From a virus: DNA of 62,329 nucleotides. Below, one piece after another: positions 39,103-46,472 of the stretch. The position numbers were made by a program, and so were the translations under genes. The DNA is taken from positions 1 to 62,329 of IMG/VR virus record IMGVR_UViG_3300035670_000210; one strand, written 5' to 3'. Numbering within the stretch: position 1 is the stretch's first letter; the number at the start of each line of letters is the position of its first letter. The notes below the pieces were generated by a model that was given only the letters and a program-made list of their open reading frames with translations, was not told the DNA's origin and did no database searches.

Positions 39103-39720
39103 CTACAAGTTGCTGGAGAAGCTGACAGCGACAACAGCCGCTGGGATACCCGGATGCGGTGCAGTGGCTGCGGTGGACTGGAGCGATAGTGCTGTACTGC
39201 TAGTTGCCCAATACATTTCGATGTACTGCCCAGCGGTAAGATCAATCGAGAAGTTCCAGTGGGTTGTTTGAGCCCCACTACCTTTGATAGACGTAGCTTG
39301 CCCACCATACGGCACGTCAGCACCGTTTTTGTTGATCCATGTCCACAACGTCACTGTGGACGCGTCGGAGTGCTCCGTCTGCAGAGTAACCTGAAAGCTA
39401 TATATCCCGGCGGCGGTGACAGTGATACGGGTATCGCTTACAACACTTACTCCACTGCCGAGGTATGTGATTTCAAACTCGACGGGATACCCCGTGTTTG
39501 CTACGGCAGCTGTCTGGTCTGTGGTGCTGTAAAACAGCCCTTGCGGCATGTAGAGAAATCTACCGCCGTTATTGACACTAAGTAACGTGTTTAACAGGCT
39601 GGTAATCCGGGTGAAAAACAGACGCAGCACGTTGCTGTTCTGGTCCATAAAAGGCCGATCGTACTGTTCCGGTGCGAGCGGTAGGGCGGGGGGCTCGGCT
39701 TTTTGAATTTCGTTCGCCAC
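39103..39720 (-). CDS. C1q/TNF-like tail fibre or appendage protein
   Basis: 205 residues from GTG 39720, which overlaps the previous stop (TAGTG); an in-frame ATG further upstream (39771) would overlap that gene by 52 bases. An N-terminal helix (L-R-L-F-F-T-R-I-T-S-L-L-N-T-L) probably drives trimerisation; the C-terminal ~130 residues are beta-sandwich-like with V-T-A-A-G-I-Y-S-F-Q-V, as in C1q-like heads of trimeric fibres. Likely a receptor-binding or capsid/tail appendage. Confidence 0.65.
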   Translation of the reverse strand: MANEIQKAEPPALPLAPEQYDRPFMDQNSNVLRLFFTRITSLLNTLLSVNNGGRFLYMPQGLFYSTTDQTAAVANTGYPVEFEITYLGSGVSVVSDTRITVTAAGIYSFQVTLQTEHSDASTVTLWTWINKNGADVPYGGQATSIKGSGAQTTHWNFSIDLTAGQYIEMYWATSSTALSLQSTAATAPHPGIPAAVVAVSFSSNL

Positions 39721-41564
39721 TACCGCCTCCCATCCGGGCGGATATCGATGCGTGGTGTGCCAAGCTGCCACTGCACCCCCACCGCGGTCGACTCGATCTT
39801 AATAGCCAACTGCCGTCCGCGCACACGTGTATATACCTGACCTGTATACTGTTCGATGGGTACTACGGAAGTCCGCGTGACCGTAGCAACGTTTGTCCCA
39901 CCCTCAGACGCCGGGGTGTTATACCCCGAACCGGAGTTTGCCAGCGGCAGCAGTGTCATTGTCACGCTAGGGTTATTAGCAGTGGACCCGTCGAAGCGAA
40001 GATCAGGCAGCATGCGCCATATGAATGAGAAGCGGTCCCCTTCCCCCAAAGCAAACTGCGTTGACGCGATGTACGCGTGAATCGGGAGCGTGGTGTCGCC
40101 TTCGTTGTTGTCGAGGCCATCTTCATGATCGACAAGGTTGTTAGAATACGTGGCCGCAAGCGGGTGATCCCGCAGGCCCGAATCCAACCATGCCGAACGC
40201 CCGAGTTCACCGTAGTACCAGACATCTTCTAAGTAGTTATAGACTACATAGCGATCGTTCTGCGTGGCACTGGATGAACAATAGAACCACCAAATCTCAT
40301 GGAAGGCTTCATTGGTTCCAGAGCACACCTGCTCATACTGCTGGTGGTTGAAGTCGTCGAAGATAAACTTGCGGAGGTCACAGCGCAAAGGTTGCGTGCG
40401 CCCGTCATATTTGTAGAACTTATCGTTACCCATCCAATAAGCTACGCCGTTGGCGTATGCCACTGCGTTCTGAGATGCGATGGAGATGTTCTCCCCCACG
40501 AGCTGCGCGCCCCAAACAACCGGAGCACCCTGATATTGCAGGGAGTAGAGGGCAGCGTCTGTCCACACCAAGATTTCTTGGCGCGACTGGGCCGCGGTAA
40601 TGATTTCACTGCCCCGAGATAGCCGCAGGCTACCCGCTTGGTTTGTCGCAGCGGGGGTCCAAAGCGTAGCGTTTTCTTGGTCGGACCAGCGGATCAGCAT
40701 CGGGTCCTGTGTCGCGCTACCAATCTCGTTACAACCCATACAGAAGACGAACCTACTTACGTCGGATATTGTAATAAAGTTTTGTACCGTGGGGACGTTA
40801 GACGCTCCGCCGAGCGAGGACAGCAATACGCCGCGCGTAGCTAGGCCACTGGTCGCATCCCAGTAATAGACCGCACCGCCGCGCGGGCCGAATACTAGGT
40901 CCTCACCAAAGTTGTTTTGGCTCCACAAGCGCAGCGAGTCTGTAGAGGATGCACCAATACCCCAAGTGCCGGAACTCCACGTAGATGCACCCCAGCCGGT
41001 CAACGGCACGGTAAAAGCCGGTCCAGTATTGATCTGATAGGCTGCAGTGACAGACCCACCGCCGGTGGTGCTCGATGACGCCGGTGTGCCAACGTCGATG
41101 GTGTAAGTTGCGGCACCGATAAGCGTGAGTTGATATTCCCCACTGGGTGTGACGCCCCCAACGGCAGTAGCACCACTAAACGTGACGAAGTCTCCATCAA
41201 GATAGCCGCCAGCTGCATCGGTAACTTCTACGATCGACGAGCCCGCGGTGGTCTCAAACGGGTTGGTAAGGCTTACTGTCGCGCGAAGTGGGGTGATATC
41301 GCTATATGATCCGCCTTGCTCGATATAGAACTTCAGATTGGTGCCTACACCAATCAAGTTCTGGCTACCCAGCGTGATCCAGTTCCATAAAGAGCGGCAC
41401 ACCCCAAGGTAGGTGGTCCCAGAAATACGCTGCCAACCGCCGATCTTCTCTGGCAGGCCTTGGCGGAACCGCACATTGTCGCCCTCGTACCAACGGCCCT
41501 CGTTGGTATAGCTGGTGTTTTCGCGGTTAATTCCCGGTTGGAAGCGTATGTTCTGTAGCGGCAT
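39720..41564 (-). CDS. P22 gp10-like tail hub (packaged DNA stabilisation protein)
   Basis: 614 residues, beta-rich. The opening M-P-L-Q-N-I-R-F-Q-P-G-I-N and repeated W-D/A-containing blades (W-N-W-I-T, W-S-D-Q-E-N-A-T-L-W, W-Y-Y-G-E-L-G-R-S-A-W-L) are typical of P22 gp10-like propeller hubs. Such proteins close the portal/adaptor tunnel and attach tailspikes. Located between lysis genes and internal proteins. Length agrees with gp10 (about 470) plus insertions. Confidence 0.75.
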   Translation of the reverse strand: MPLQNIRFQPGINRENTSYTNEGRWYEGDNVRFRQGLPEKIGGWQRISGTTYLGVCRSLWNWITLGSQNLIGVGTNLKFYIEQGGSYSDITPLRATVSLTNPFETTAGSSIVEVTDAAGGYLDGDFVTFSGATAVGGVTPSGEYQLTLIGAATYTIDVGTPASSSTTGGGSVTAAYQINTGPAFTVPLTGWGASTWSSGTWGIGASSTDSLRLWSQNNFGEDLVFGPRGGAVYYWDATSGLATRGVLLSSLGGASNVPTVQNFITISDVSRFVFCMGCNEIGSATQDPMLIRWSDQENATLWTPAATNQAGSLRLSRGSEIITAAQSRQEILVWTDAALYSLQYQGAPVVWGAQLVGENISIASQNAVAYANGVAYWMGNDKFYKYDGRTQPLRCDLRKFIFDDFNHQQYEQVCSGTNEAFHEIWWFYCSSSATQNDRYVVYNYLEDVWYYGELGRSAWLDSGLRDHPLAATYSNNLVDHEDGLDNNEGDTTLPIHAYIASTQFALGEGDRFSFIWRMLPDLRFDGSTANNPSVTMTLLPLANSGSGYNTPASEGGTNVATVTRTSVVPIEQYTGQVYTRVRGRQLAIKIESTAVGVQWQLGTPRIDIRPDGRR

Positions 41565-41572
41565 ATCTTACC

Positions 41573-41782
41573 TCACATGGAACCCCCAAATAGGGGCAGC
41601 GTCGTCACTTGGATAGAGACACTCTGCTTTAGATTCAGCGGTTCGCCACAGTCAGAGCAAGCATCTGCGGATATCTCGGTTTCGTCTAGATCATATCCAC
41701 AATGAGCGCAAACTTGTTCAACAGTGTGTGCAGGCTCTATTACACCATCACCTAAGTCACGTGGTTTATTTTCTACACGCAT
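41573..41782 (-). CDS. Small zinc-ribbon protein
   Basis: 69 residues with C-A-H-C-G (about 26-30) and C-S-D-C-G (about 42-46), a zinc ribbon, followed by a short beta tail. AGGAGAC upstream. Between the endolysin and the tail hub; role unknown. Confidence 0.6.
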   Translation of the reverse strand: MRVENKPRDLGDGVIEPAHTVEQVCAHCGYDLDETEISADACSDCGEPLNLKQSVSIQVTTLPLFGGSM

Positions 41783-41790
41783 CGGGTCTC

Positions 41791-42639
41791 CTATTTCATC
41801 AACGCCGCAAGAGTTTTAGGGCCAGCCACGCCGTCGGCAGTCAGACCGTTTGCAGCCTGCCACTTCTTGAGCGCAGCCTCGGTGCCGGGGCCGAAGTCAC
41901 CGTCGGCTGTTAGGCCGAGTTTAGCCTGCATCTTTTTGACGGCCTCACCCTTCGAACCACGGCGTAGGGTCTCAGACACAGCTGCCGTTACGGGGGCAGC
42001 GGCGTCGATCTTACCACCCAAAGCAGCCATAGCTTTGGCATAGCGCGCCTGACGATCCGCTAGGCCGATGTTGCCCCCGTTGATCTTCTTCGTGAGTGCA
42101 GCCACGTCACCAGTGTCGGCAATCGGGTTCAGCTTGTTGGTGTTCCAGAACCACAGTGCCGATGCCAACGCACCTTCCTTGGTTTCTACCCACACGGCAG
42201 CTTCTTCCGCTGTCAGGTCGTAGTCCTTGGCGAAGCGAGTGTAGTTATCCCGGCCAGTGAGCTGCTTCAGCCCACGGCCACGAAAGCGCCAGCCGTCACC
42301 AGGCTGCACGTTGCCCAGCTTGGATGTGCGGAACTCGTCCATGTAGACGTAGTTGGCGATCTTCTCAGGGTTCTTGGCATACTCGGCGGCGTTGCGCTTG
42401 CCGGGGCCGAAGTAGCGCGGGAACACCTTGTTCAGCGTTTCCTCGCGGTAGTTGAGGTTCTCGGACATGGCGTTGAAGTCCATCGACTCGTGAGCGCACT
42501 GCGAGATGAACCCGGCGATGCGCTGGTCAGTCGTGATGTCGTACTTCGGCAGTGCTTTGTTCAGCTCCTCGCACCAAGCCTCGACCTCCTTATTGGTGGG
42601 GATCATCGCGCGCAGCTGGTCTACGGTAATTAGGCTCAT
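41791..42639 (-). CDS. GH19 chitinase-like endolysin with peptidoglycan-binding domain
   Basis: 282 residues. GH19 core 1-210: Q-C-A-H-E51-S-M-D-F (catalytic Glu 51), Y-A-K-N-P-E-K-I-A-N-Y-V-Y, and G-W-R-F-R-G-R-G-L-K-Q-L-T-G-R-D-N-Y. C-terminal PG_binding_1 domain (about 215-282) with two L-G-L-T-A-D-G-D-F-G-P-G-T-type half repeats. It cleaves cell-wall glycan at the end of infection. No signal peptide, so it needs the holin candidate at 43278. Confidence 0.92.
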   Translation of the reverse strand: MSLITVDQLRAMIPTNKEVEAWCEELNKALPKYDITTDQRIAGFISQCAHESMDFNAMSENLNYREETLNKVFPRYFGPGKRNAAEYAKNPEKIANYVYMDEFRTSKLGNVQPGDGWRFRGRGLKQLTGRDNYTRFAKDYDLTAEEAAVWVETKEGALASALWFWNTNKLNPIADTGDVAALTKKINGGNIGLADRQARYAKAMAALGGKIDAAAPVTAAVSETLRRGSKGEAVKKMQAKLGLTADGDFGPGTEAALKKWQAANGLTADGVAGPKTLAALMK

Positions 42640-42649
42640 CGTCTATCTC

Positions 42650-43057
42650 CTATTCGCACCAAGACTGCTTGGCGTCACCTTTGTATGGACGGGCTAGGCC
42701 CGCGGAAATCAGGCTTTGGGCTAGGCTCTGATGGTCTAGATAGACCTCACCCAGCACCCGGCCACCGTACTTGTCCCACTTGAGGATCACGACATCGACT
42801 TCGAGGGCGTTGGCGACCGCGTCTTTTGTAAAGGCGCTGGCCTTCTTGGCCAAGGCGGCCTCGGCATCACACTGTGCGCGAGGTGCTTTCTCTGGGGTGT
42901 CGATGCCAATCACCCGGATTGAGAGCTTGGGCGGGAGGGGCGACGGGAGAAAATCCACCGCAATCTCCACCGTATCGCCGTCGATGATCCTAGTGATCTC
43001 GTAGGGCGTAGAAAACGCAGGGGTTGCTGACAAGAGCAGGGCAACGAACCACCTCAT
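42650..43057 (-). CDS. Secreted staphylococcal-nuclease-like (SNase) protein
   Basis: 135 residues. A signal peptide (1-16, ending A-F-S) precedes an SNase domain with R-I-I-D-G-D28-T, R48-V-I-G-I-D-T-P-E56 and K-Y-G-G-R100. These match the catalytic/Ca set Asp, Arg, Glu, Arg of the family. Predicted periplasmic or extracellular DNase. It overlaps the preceding small gene by ATGA and stands one gene before the endolysin. Confidence 0.88.
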   Translation of the reverse strand: MRWFVALLLSATPAFSTPYEITRIIDGDTVEIAVDFLPSPLPPKLSIRVIGIDTPEKAPRAQCDAEAALAKKASAFTKDAVANALEVDVVILKWDKYGGRVLGEVYLDHQSLAQSLISAGLARPYKGDAKQSWCE

Positions 43058-43281
43058 TTCTTGGGTCTCTTGGTCGGCACCTTCTTGGTGAGCTCACCAA
43101 GAACAGCCTCTTTCGCCATGTCCGTGCCCATGCCGCCGAGCAGGTCGCCGACGTTTCCAGTGGCGGCAACCTTGATGGCGTTCTCCACCGGGTCAGGCAG
43201 GTTCACCTTGTCCAGCACTGCGTCCACGGCTCTCTCTTTCAGCTTGCGGCCAATGAGCATTCCAACCATGCGTCCAATCAT
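43054..43281 (-). CDS. Small amphipathic protein in lysis region
   Basis: 75 residues (MIGRMVGMLIGRKLKERAVD...). Amphipathic helix at the front and a basic tail (K-K-V-P-T-K-R-P-K-K). Overlaps genes on both sides by ATGA-type junctions. It is not hydrophobic enough for a certain membrane span; could be a membrane-associated accessory of the holin. Confidence 0.55.
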   Translation of the reverse strand: MIGRMVGMLIGRKLKERAVDAVLDKVNLPDPVENAIKVAATGNVGDLLGGMGTDMAKEAVLGELTKKVPTKRPKK

Positions 43282-43559
43282 TCGGTGTACTCCTGTGTTG
43301 GCGGCTCGTCATTGCCACCCTTGTTGCGGTTGTTGCCTGCCGCCATCACGCCGCCGAGAGCGCCGACGATGAACGAGGCGATGGGCGTCAGCAGTTCAAA
43401 GAACTTGCGGTCATTTTCGCTCGACTCTCCAAGAGGCTGGGTCACGAAGACAAGGCTGTAGAGGATGGTGAAGATGGTGCCAGCCAAGATCACCACCAAG
43501 GCGCACCCGATGAAGTAGCGCAGCTTGGCTTCCATGATTTCTGGATCGTTCTTGCTCAT
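43278..43559 (-). CDS. Holin candidate
   Basis: 93 residues from the ATG that overlaps the previous stop (TGA within ATGA). Two transmembrane segments: about 15-37 (F-I-G-C-A-L-V-V-I-L-A-G-T-I-F) and about 57-75 (I-A-S-F-I-V-G-A-L-G-G-V-M-A-A-G), with a charged C-terminus (N-R-N-K-G-G-N-D-E). Size and topology fit a class II-type holin, and the endolysin follows two genes later. Confidence 0.65.
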   Translation of the reverse strand: MSKNDPEIMEAKLRYFIGCALVVILAGTIFTILYSLVFVTQPLGESSENDRKFFELLTPIASFIVGALGGVMAAGNNRNKGGNDEPPTQEYTE

Positions 43560-43744
43560 TCTGAGGCTCCTGTCAGATCGGTCGCACAGTTCTTTGTGCG
43601 AAGGCAAATAGGGGGTTGGCACTCAACCGCAGACCAATTGGCTGGGTCTTGGCAGGGATAGCGATAAAACCCGTCACCAGACAGGTAGAAGATCGCGGCG
43701 ATAGCGACGGCAAAGCCGCCCCAGACAAAGTACTCGGTCTTCAT
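43556..43744 (-). CDS. Small membrane protein with Cys-containing outer part
   Basis: 62 residues from the ATG overlapping the previous stop. One membrane helix (Y-F-V-W-G-G-F-A-V-A-I-A-A-I-F-Y-L-S-G, 4-22) and a short exposed segment with four Cys (C-Q, E-C-Q-P-P-I-C, N-C), which may form disulfides in the periplasm. Possibly a spanin- or lysis-accessory component. Confidence 0.5.
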   Translation of the reverse strand: MKTEYFVWGGFAVAIAAIFYLSGDGFYRYPCQDPANWSAVECQPPICLRTKNCATDLTGASE

Positions 43745-44172
43745 TGCATCGGGTTCCTTATCAGATCGTCCATAGCTTTCCACAGGTCCTCGATCTCTGC
43801 ATCGTACGATTGCAGCTTGCCGTCGATGCCGGACGTGACGCCCTCGGCTTTCTCCACCTTAGACCGCAGGTCCATCAACTCTTTCTGCTGCTCAAGGATC
43901 GTCCCCATCTGGGTCGAGATTGCCGACAGCTTCGGTGCAAGGCCGCGCACATCGTTGTCTTGGATTGCTTGCTCAAGGGTTTGCACCCGGCTGACCACAT
44001 CCAGAACTTCGGCAACGCTTTCCTCCACGCCCCAGAACCGATTGACCACATCGTAGCCATAGTAAATCGTGCCGCTGATACCAGACAGGACGGGCAGGGC
44101 GGCGGCGAACCACCAGCCCTTTACGTCAAAGCCCGCGATCCGCAGGCCAGTGGTTTCAGCTTCTTCGCTCAC
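43741..44172 (-). CDS. Membrane-anchored coiled-coil protein
   Basis: 143 residues. One membrane segment (about 19-40: G-W-W-F-A-A-A-L-P-V-L-S-G-I-S-G-T-I-Y-Y-G-Y), then a long coiled coil (50-140; V-Q-T-L-E-Q-A-I-Q-D and Q-K-E-L-M-D-L-R-S-K-V-E-K). This shape fits an inner-membrane spanin (i-spanin) or a holin-accessory protein. It overlaps its upstream neighbour by 4 bases. Confidence 0.55.
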   Translation of the reverse strand: MSEEAETTGLRIAGFDVKGWWFAAALPVLSGISGTIYYGYDVVNRFWGVEESVAEVLDVVSRVQTLEQAIQDNDVRGLAPKLSAISTQMGTILEQQKELMDLRSKVEKAEGVTSGIDGKLQSYDAEIEDLWKAMDDLIRNPMQ

Positions 44173-44918
44173 GAGCCGTAACCCGCAGCGTACACGTCGG
44201 CCAGCGTCACAGTGTCAGCACCAAGCAGCCCTTGCAGGCCGATGCCGAAGACGTTGGCTGCGGTGATGTTCATGATGTCAGACGTGGGCGAGTAAGTCAC
44301 AGTCGCGCCGTAGAGGCTCGTGCCGCTGTTGGCCGCGTAGGCATCCACCGTCCCGGTCATGGTCGCATTGCGCGAGGCAGCCAAGAAAGCGCCAGCGTCG
44401 CGGGCGTAGGACTGCACAGCGCCGAGAGCGTTGTTGTAGTTGTTCACATCGGCGGCGCTGATGGTCATGTCATTGTTGGTTAGGACAGCCTGCACGGCCA
44501 TCTGTTCCTGCACCGTGTCGGCGTTGGCGGCCATATTGGCGACGGCCTGCACCTCCATCAAAACCGCAGTTGCGGCAACGAGTTGATCGACAGCCGTATC
44601 GAGATTTGCCATTGCTGCGGTGTGTTGATCCTGAAACAAAATCTCGGCGTTGTAGTACGTCGCGTCGATCACCCCCTGAATGTCTGAGTTGTAATCAAGA
44701 CGCATCTGCTCGGTAACGGCGGCGTCCTGCATGACGCCGGGTTCAAGGATGTCGCCGTTGCTGGCGCTGTAGGTCGCACCAGCCGTCAGGCTCTGAGCCG
44801 CGTTCAGTTGGTTAAGGATTGTCTGGGCCGACCCCTGTAGGTCCGTCATCGTCGGATCGGCGTGAGCGGCGGAAACGCTCAGACAGAGTAGGGCCGCTGC
44901 TTGTTTCAGGTATGACAT
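44169..44918 (-). CDS. Secreted Ala-rich helical protein
   Basis: 249 residues from the ATG that opens a signal peptide (M-S-Y-L-K-Q-A-A-A-L-L-C-L-S-V-S-A-A-H-A); an upstream ATG at 44936 only adds six residues. The mature part is Ala/Thr/Asn-rich, mostly helical, with V-D-A-Y-A-A-N-S-G-T-S-L near the end. Exported to the periplasm; role unknown. It overlaps the previous gene by about 107 bases, which is large. Confidence 0.55.
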   Translation of the reverse strand: MSYLKQAAALLCLSVSAAHADPTMTDLQGSAQTILNQLNAAQSLTAGATYSASNGDILEPGVMQDAAVTEQMRLDYNSDIQGVIDATYYNAEILFQDQHTAAMANLDTAVDQLVAATAVLMEVQAVANMAANADTVQEQMAVQAVLTNNDMTISAADVNNYNNALGAVQSYARDAGAFLAASRNATMTGTVDAYAANSGTSLYGATVTYSPTSDIMNITAANVFGIGLQGLLGADTVTLADVYAAGYGS

Positions 44919-45525
44919 CGGGCAGTTCCTCTCCAATGCGAAGGAAGGTGTCCCAGAAGGACCGATCTTGGGCGTATCCTACCACATAGGTATGCGGGTT
45001 GTCACGCATAGCCAGATAGCCCTCGCGGCCCACCAGCAGCTTGCCCGTCTCAATCGAATAGATCGGGCAGGGTGTGCTGGCCAGCGCCATAGCTTTGTAG
45101 ACGTTGGCGTTGTCGCACATGACGGAAATGCCGCTGACCTGTAGGCCCAGCCCGCCAGCTTCCTGCGGGGTGCCGAGCAGCCTTGCGTCCTTGCGGCGGT
45201 TGCACTCAGGGTCTTGCTCCATGCTGCCCTCGGCGCGGCCAAAGATGCTGATTTGGAAAGCCTGCTGCTTCGGGATCAGGCAACTATCATTGCCGCCGCC
45301 GCCCATGACTGTCGGTGCTGCGGCTGTCGGCACGGGCGTAGAGAACGGAGATGAGCCAGCGCCGTTGTAGTTCCGCGTCTCACTGGTCGAGACGTTGTTG
45401 CTGTCGATGGTGGAGTTGGTGTTGCCGGAGTTGGTGTTCAGGTCGCCCGTGACTTGGGCGCTGGCTGCTGTCGTCAGTAGACAGAGCAGAGCGCACCCAT
45501 AACGTCCCGCGTATCGCCAGAGCAT
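44812..45525 (-). CDS. Secreted protein with Asn-rich mature N-terminus
   Basis: 237 residues from the internal ATG at 45525, which starts a signal peptide (M-L-W-R-Y-A-G-R-Y-G-C-A-L-L-C-L-L-T-T-A-A-S-A). The longer ORF from 45594 would bury it. The mature part starts with repeated N/T/S (D-L-N-T-N-S-G-N-T-N-S), then a compact region with six Cys that may be disulfide-bonded in the periplasm, and a charged tail. Role unknown; it overlaps neighbouring genes on both sides. Confidence 0.55.
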   Translation of the reverse strand: MLWRYAGRYGCALLCLLTTAASAQVTGDLNTNSGNTNSTIDSNNVSTSETRNYNGAGSSPFSTPVPTAAAPTVMGGGGNDSCLIPKQQAFQISIFGRAEGSMEQDPECNRRKDARLLGTPQEAGGLGLQVSGISVMCDNANVYKAMALASTPCPIYSIETGKLLVGREGYLAMRDNPHTYVVGYAQDRSFWDTFLRIGEELPDVIPETSSGPTLSERFRRSRRSDDDGPTGVGPDNP

Positions 45526-45689
45526 AGCAGCTCGTTGGCCGCATCGCCGTGCGCCATGTAGTAAAGCGTCTCTGCGTTCTGGCGGATTTCGCACTGGCGG
45601 TCACCTTTCGGGCAGGCCGTCGTGTAGGCCACGGACGATACAGTAACAGGGCCGCAGCCAGCGACCAAGAGGACGAGTGCTAGTCTCAT
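45474..45689 (-). CDS. Small lipoprotein (outer-membrane spanin candidate)
   Basis: 71 residues. The signal ends in a lipobox L-V-A-G-C (8-12), so Cys 12 would be lipidated and the protein sent to the outer-membrane inner leaflet. The rest has several Cys (T-A-C-P, Q-C-E, L-C-S, L-C-S) able to make disulfides. In a lysis region this is a fair o-spanin candidate. Upstream gene stop overlaps the start (ATGA). Confidence 0.6.
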   Translation of the reverse strand: MRLALVLLVAGCGPVTVSSVAYTTACPKGDRQCEIRQNAETLYYMAHGDAANELLCSGDTRDVMGALCSVY

Positions 45690-45928
45690 CGGCTAAGGCT
45701 CCGCATCAGTTCGTCGATCTTCTTGTCGAGGTTGTCCAGCCGAGAGATGACCCGATTCATGTCGGTGTGCATGTCGGCCCGCGTGACGTAGTCACGGGCT
45801 ACTTCCTCGCGTGTGCGGTTCAGCAGGATTTGCAGCCGCTTGACCTCTTCGACGTGGTTTTTCAGCACCCAGCCGATCAGGCCGAGTGCTGCGCTAAGAC
45901 CGAGGCTCCAGAGCATTTCGGTGGTCAT
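45686..45928 (-). CDS. Membrane-anchored coiled-coil protein (holin/spanin-like)
   Basis: 80 residues. One N-terminal membrane helix (M-L-W-S-L-G-L-S-A-A-L-G-L-I-G-W-V-L, 5-22) followed by a coiled coil (E-E-V-K-R-L-Q-I-L-L-N-R-T-R-E-E-V, then D-N-L-D-K-K-I-D-E-L). Resembles short phage holin/i-spanin-type proteins and sits immediately before the lipoprotein gene, as i-spanin/o-spanin pairs often do. Confidence 0.6.
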   Translation of the reverse strand: MTTEMLWSLGLSAALGLIGWVLKNHVEEVKRLQILLNRTREEVARDYVTRADMHTDMNRVISRLDNLDKKIDELMRSLSR

Positions 45929-45929
45929 T

Positions 45930-46232
45930 TTACCACGGCGTCCCGGTCAGGGTGACAGGTGCCTTCTGGGCTTCGATCTGCTGCAACAGGCTGGCCTCTG
46001 CGGCGGCTTTGTCCACGGAACCCCAGACCCATGCCAGCACGTCGGCTTCGGTAAGGGTGTCGTAGGGCTTGAAGCCCGCTGCGGTGGCGTCAGGAGTGAA
46101 GCCTGCGGAGCTGTATGCGGAGGCGCTGTAGTCCCCGTCAACGGCAGAGACAGTCCAGTGGGCGGTCGTCACGCCACCATCAGCGGCATTGCGGTCGAGT
46201 TGGGAAATCTTCCAAGTAATAGTCGCGGTCAT
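45930..46232 (-). CDS. Small fibre-associated protein
   Basis: 100 residues (MTATITWKISQLDRNAADGG...). A beta-strand front with W and R-N-A-A-D-G-G-V-T-T-A-H-W and a helical end. The T-I-T-W-x-I-x-Q-L-x-R-N opening is common in marine phages next to fibre genes. Likely virion or assembly factor for the fibre; function unproven. Confidence 0.6.
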   Translation of the reverse strand: MTATITWKISQLDRNAADGGVTTAHWTVSAVDGDYSASAYSSAGFTPDATAAGFKPYDTLTEADVLAWVWGSVDKAAAEASLLQQIEAQKAPVTLTGTPW

Positions 46233-46441
46233 TCTGTTTCTCCTTGTGCCAGCGAGGCGGTGAGCATGTTGACGAAGGCATCACGGCCAACCTGAAGCTG
46301 GTCAAGGTTGAACCGTGTCGAACCGATCTTGCGGTCCAGATCAGCAACGTGATTGATAAGCATCTTCTGCTCGTCCGTCAGTTGGTCTTCGGTGTAGTCT
46401 TTGTCGTTGATCGTGATGACGTTTGGTTTTTTCTCGGCCAT
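46229..46441 (-). CDS. Small helical protein, DUF6447-like
   Basis: 70 residues. I-T-I-N-D-K-D-Y-T-E-D-Q-L-T-D-E-Q-K followed by a coiled-coil-like helix (A-D-L-D-R-K-I-G-S-T-R-F-N-L-D-Q-L). This matches the pattern of DUF6447-type small phage proteins found beside fibre genes (family recalled, not searched). AAAGGAGG upstream, strong. Confidence 0.65.
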   Translation of the reverse strand: MAEKKPNVITINDKDYTEDQLTDEQKMLINHVADLDRKIGSTRFNLDQLQVGRDAFVNMLTASLAQGETE

Positions 46442-46472
46442 CGTGATCCTCCTTTCGGGGTTATGGGTTAAG

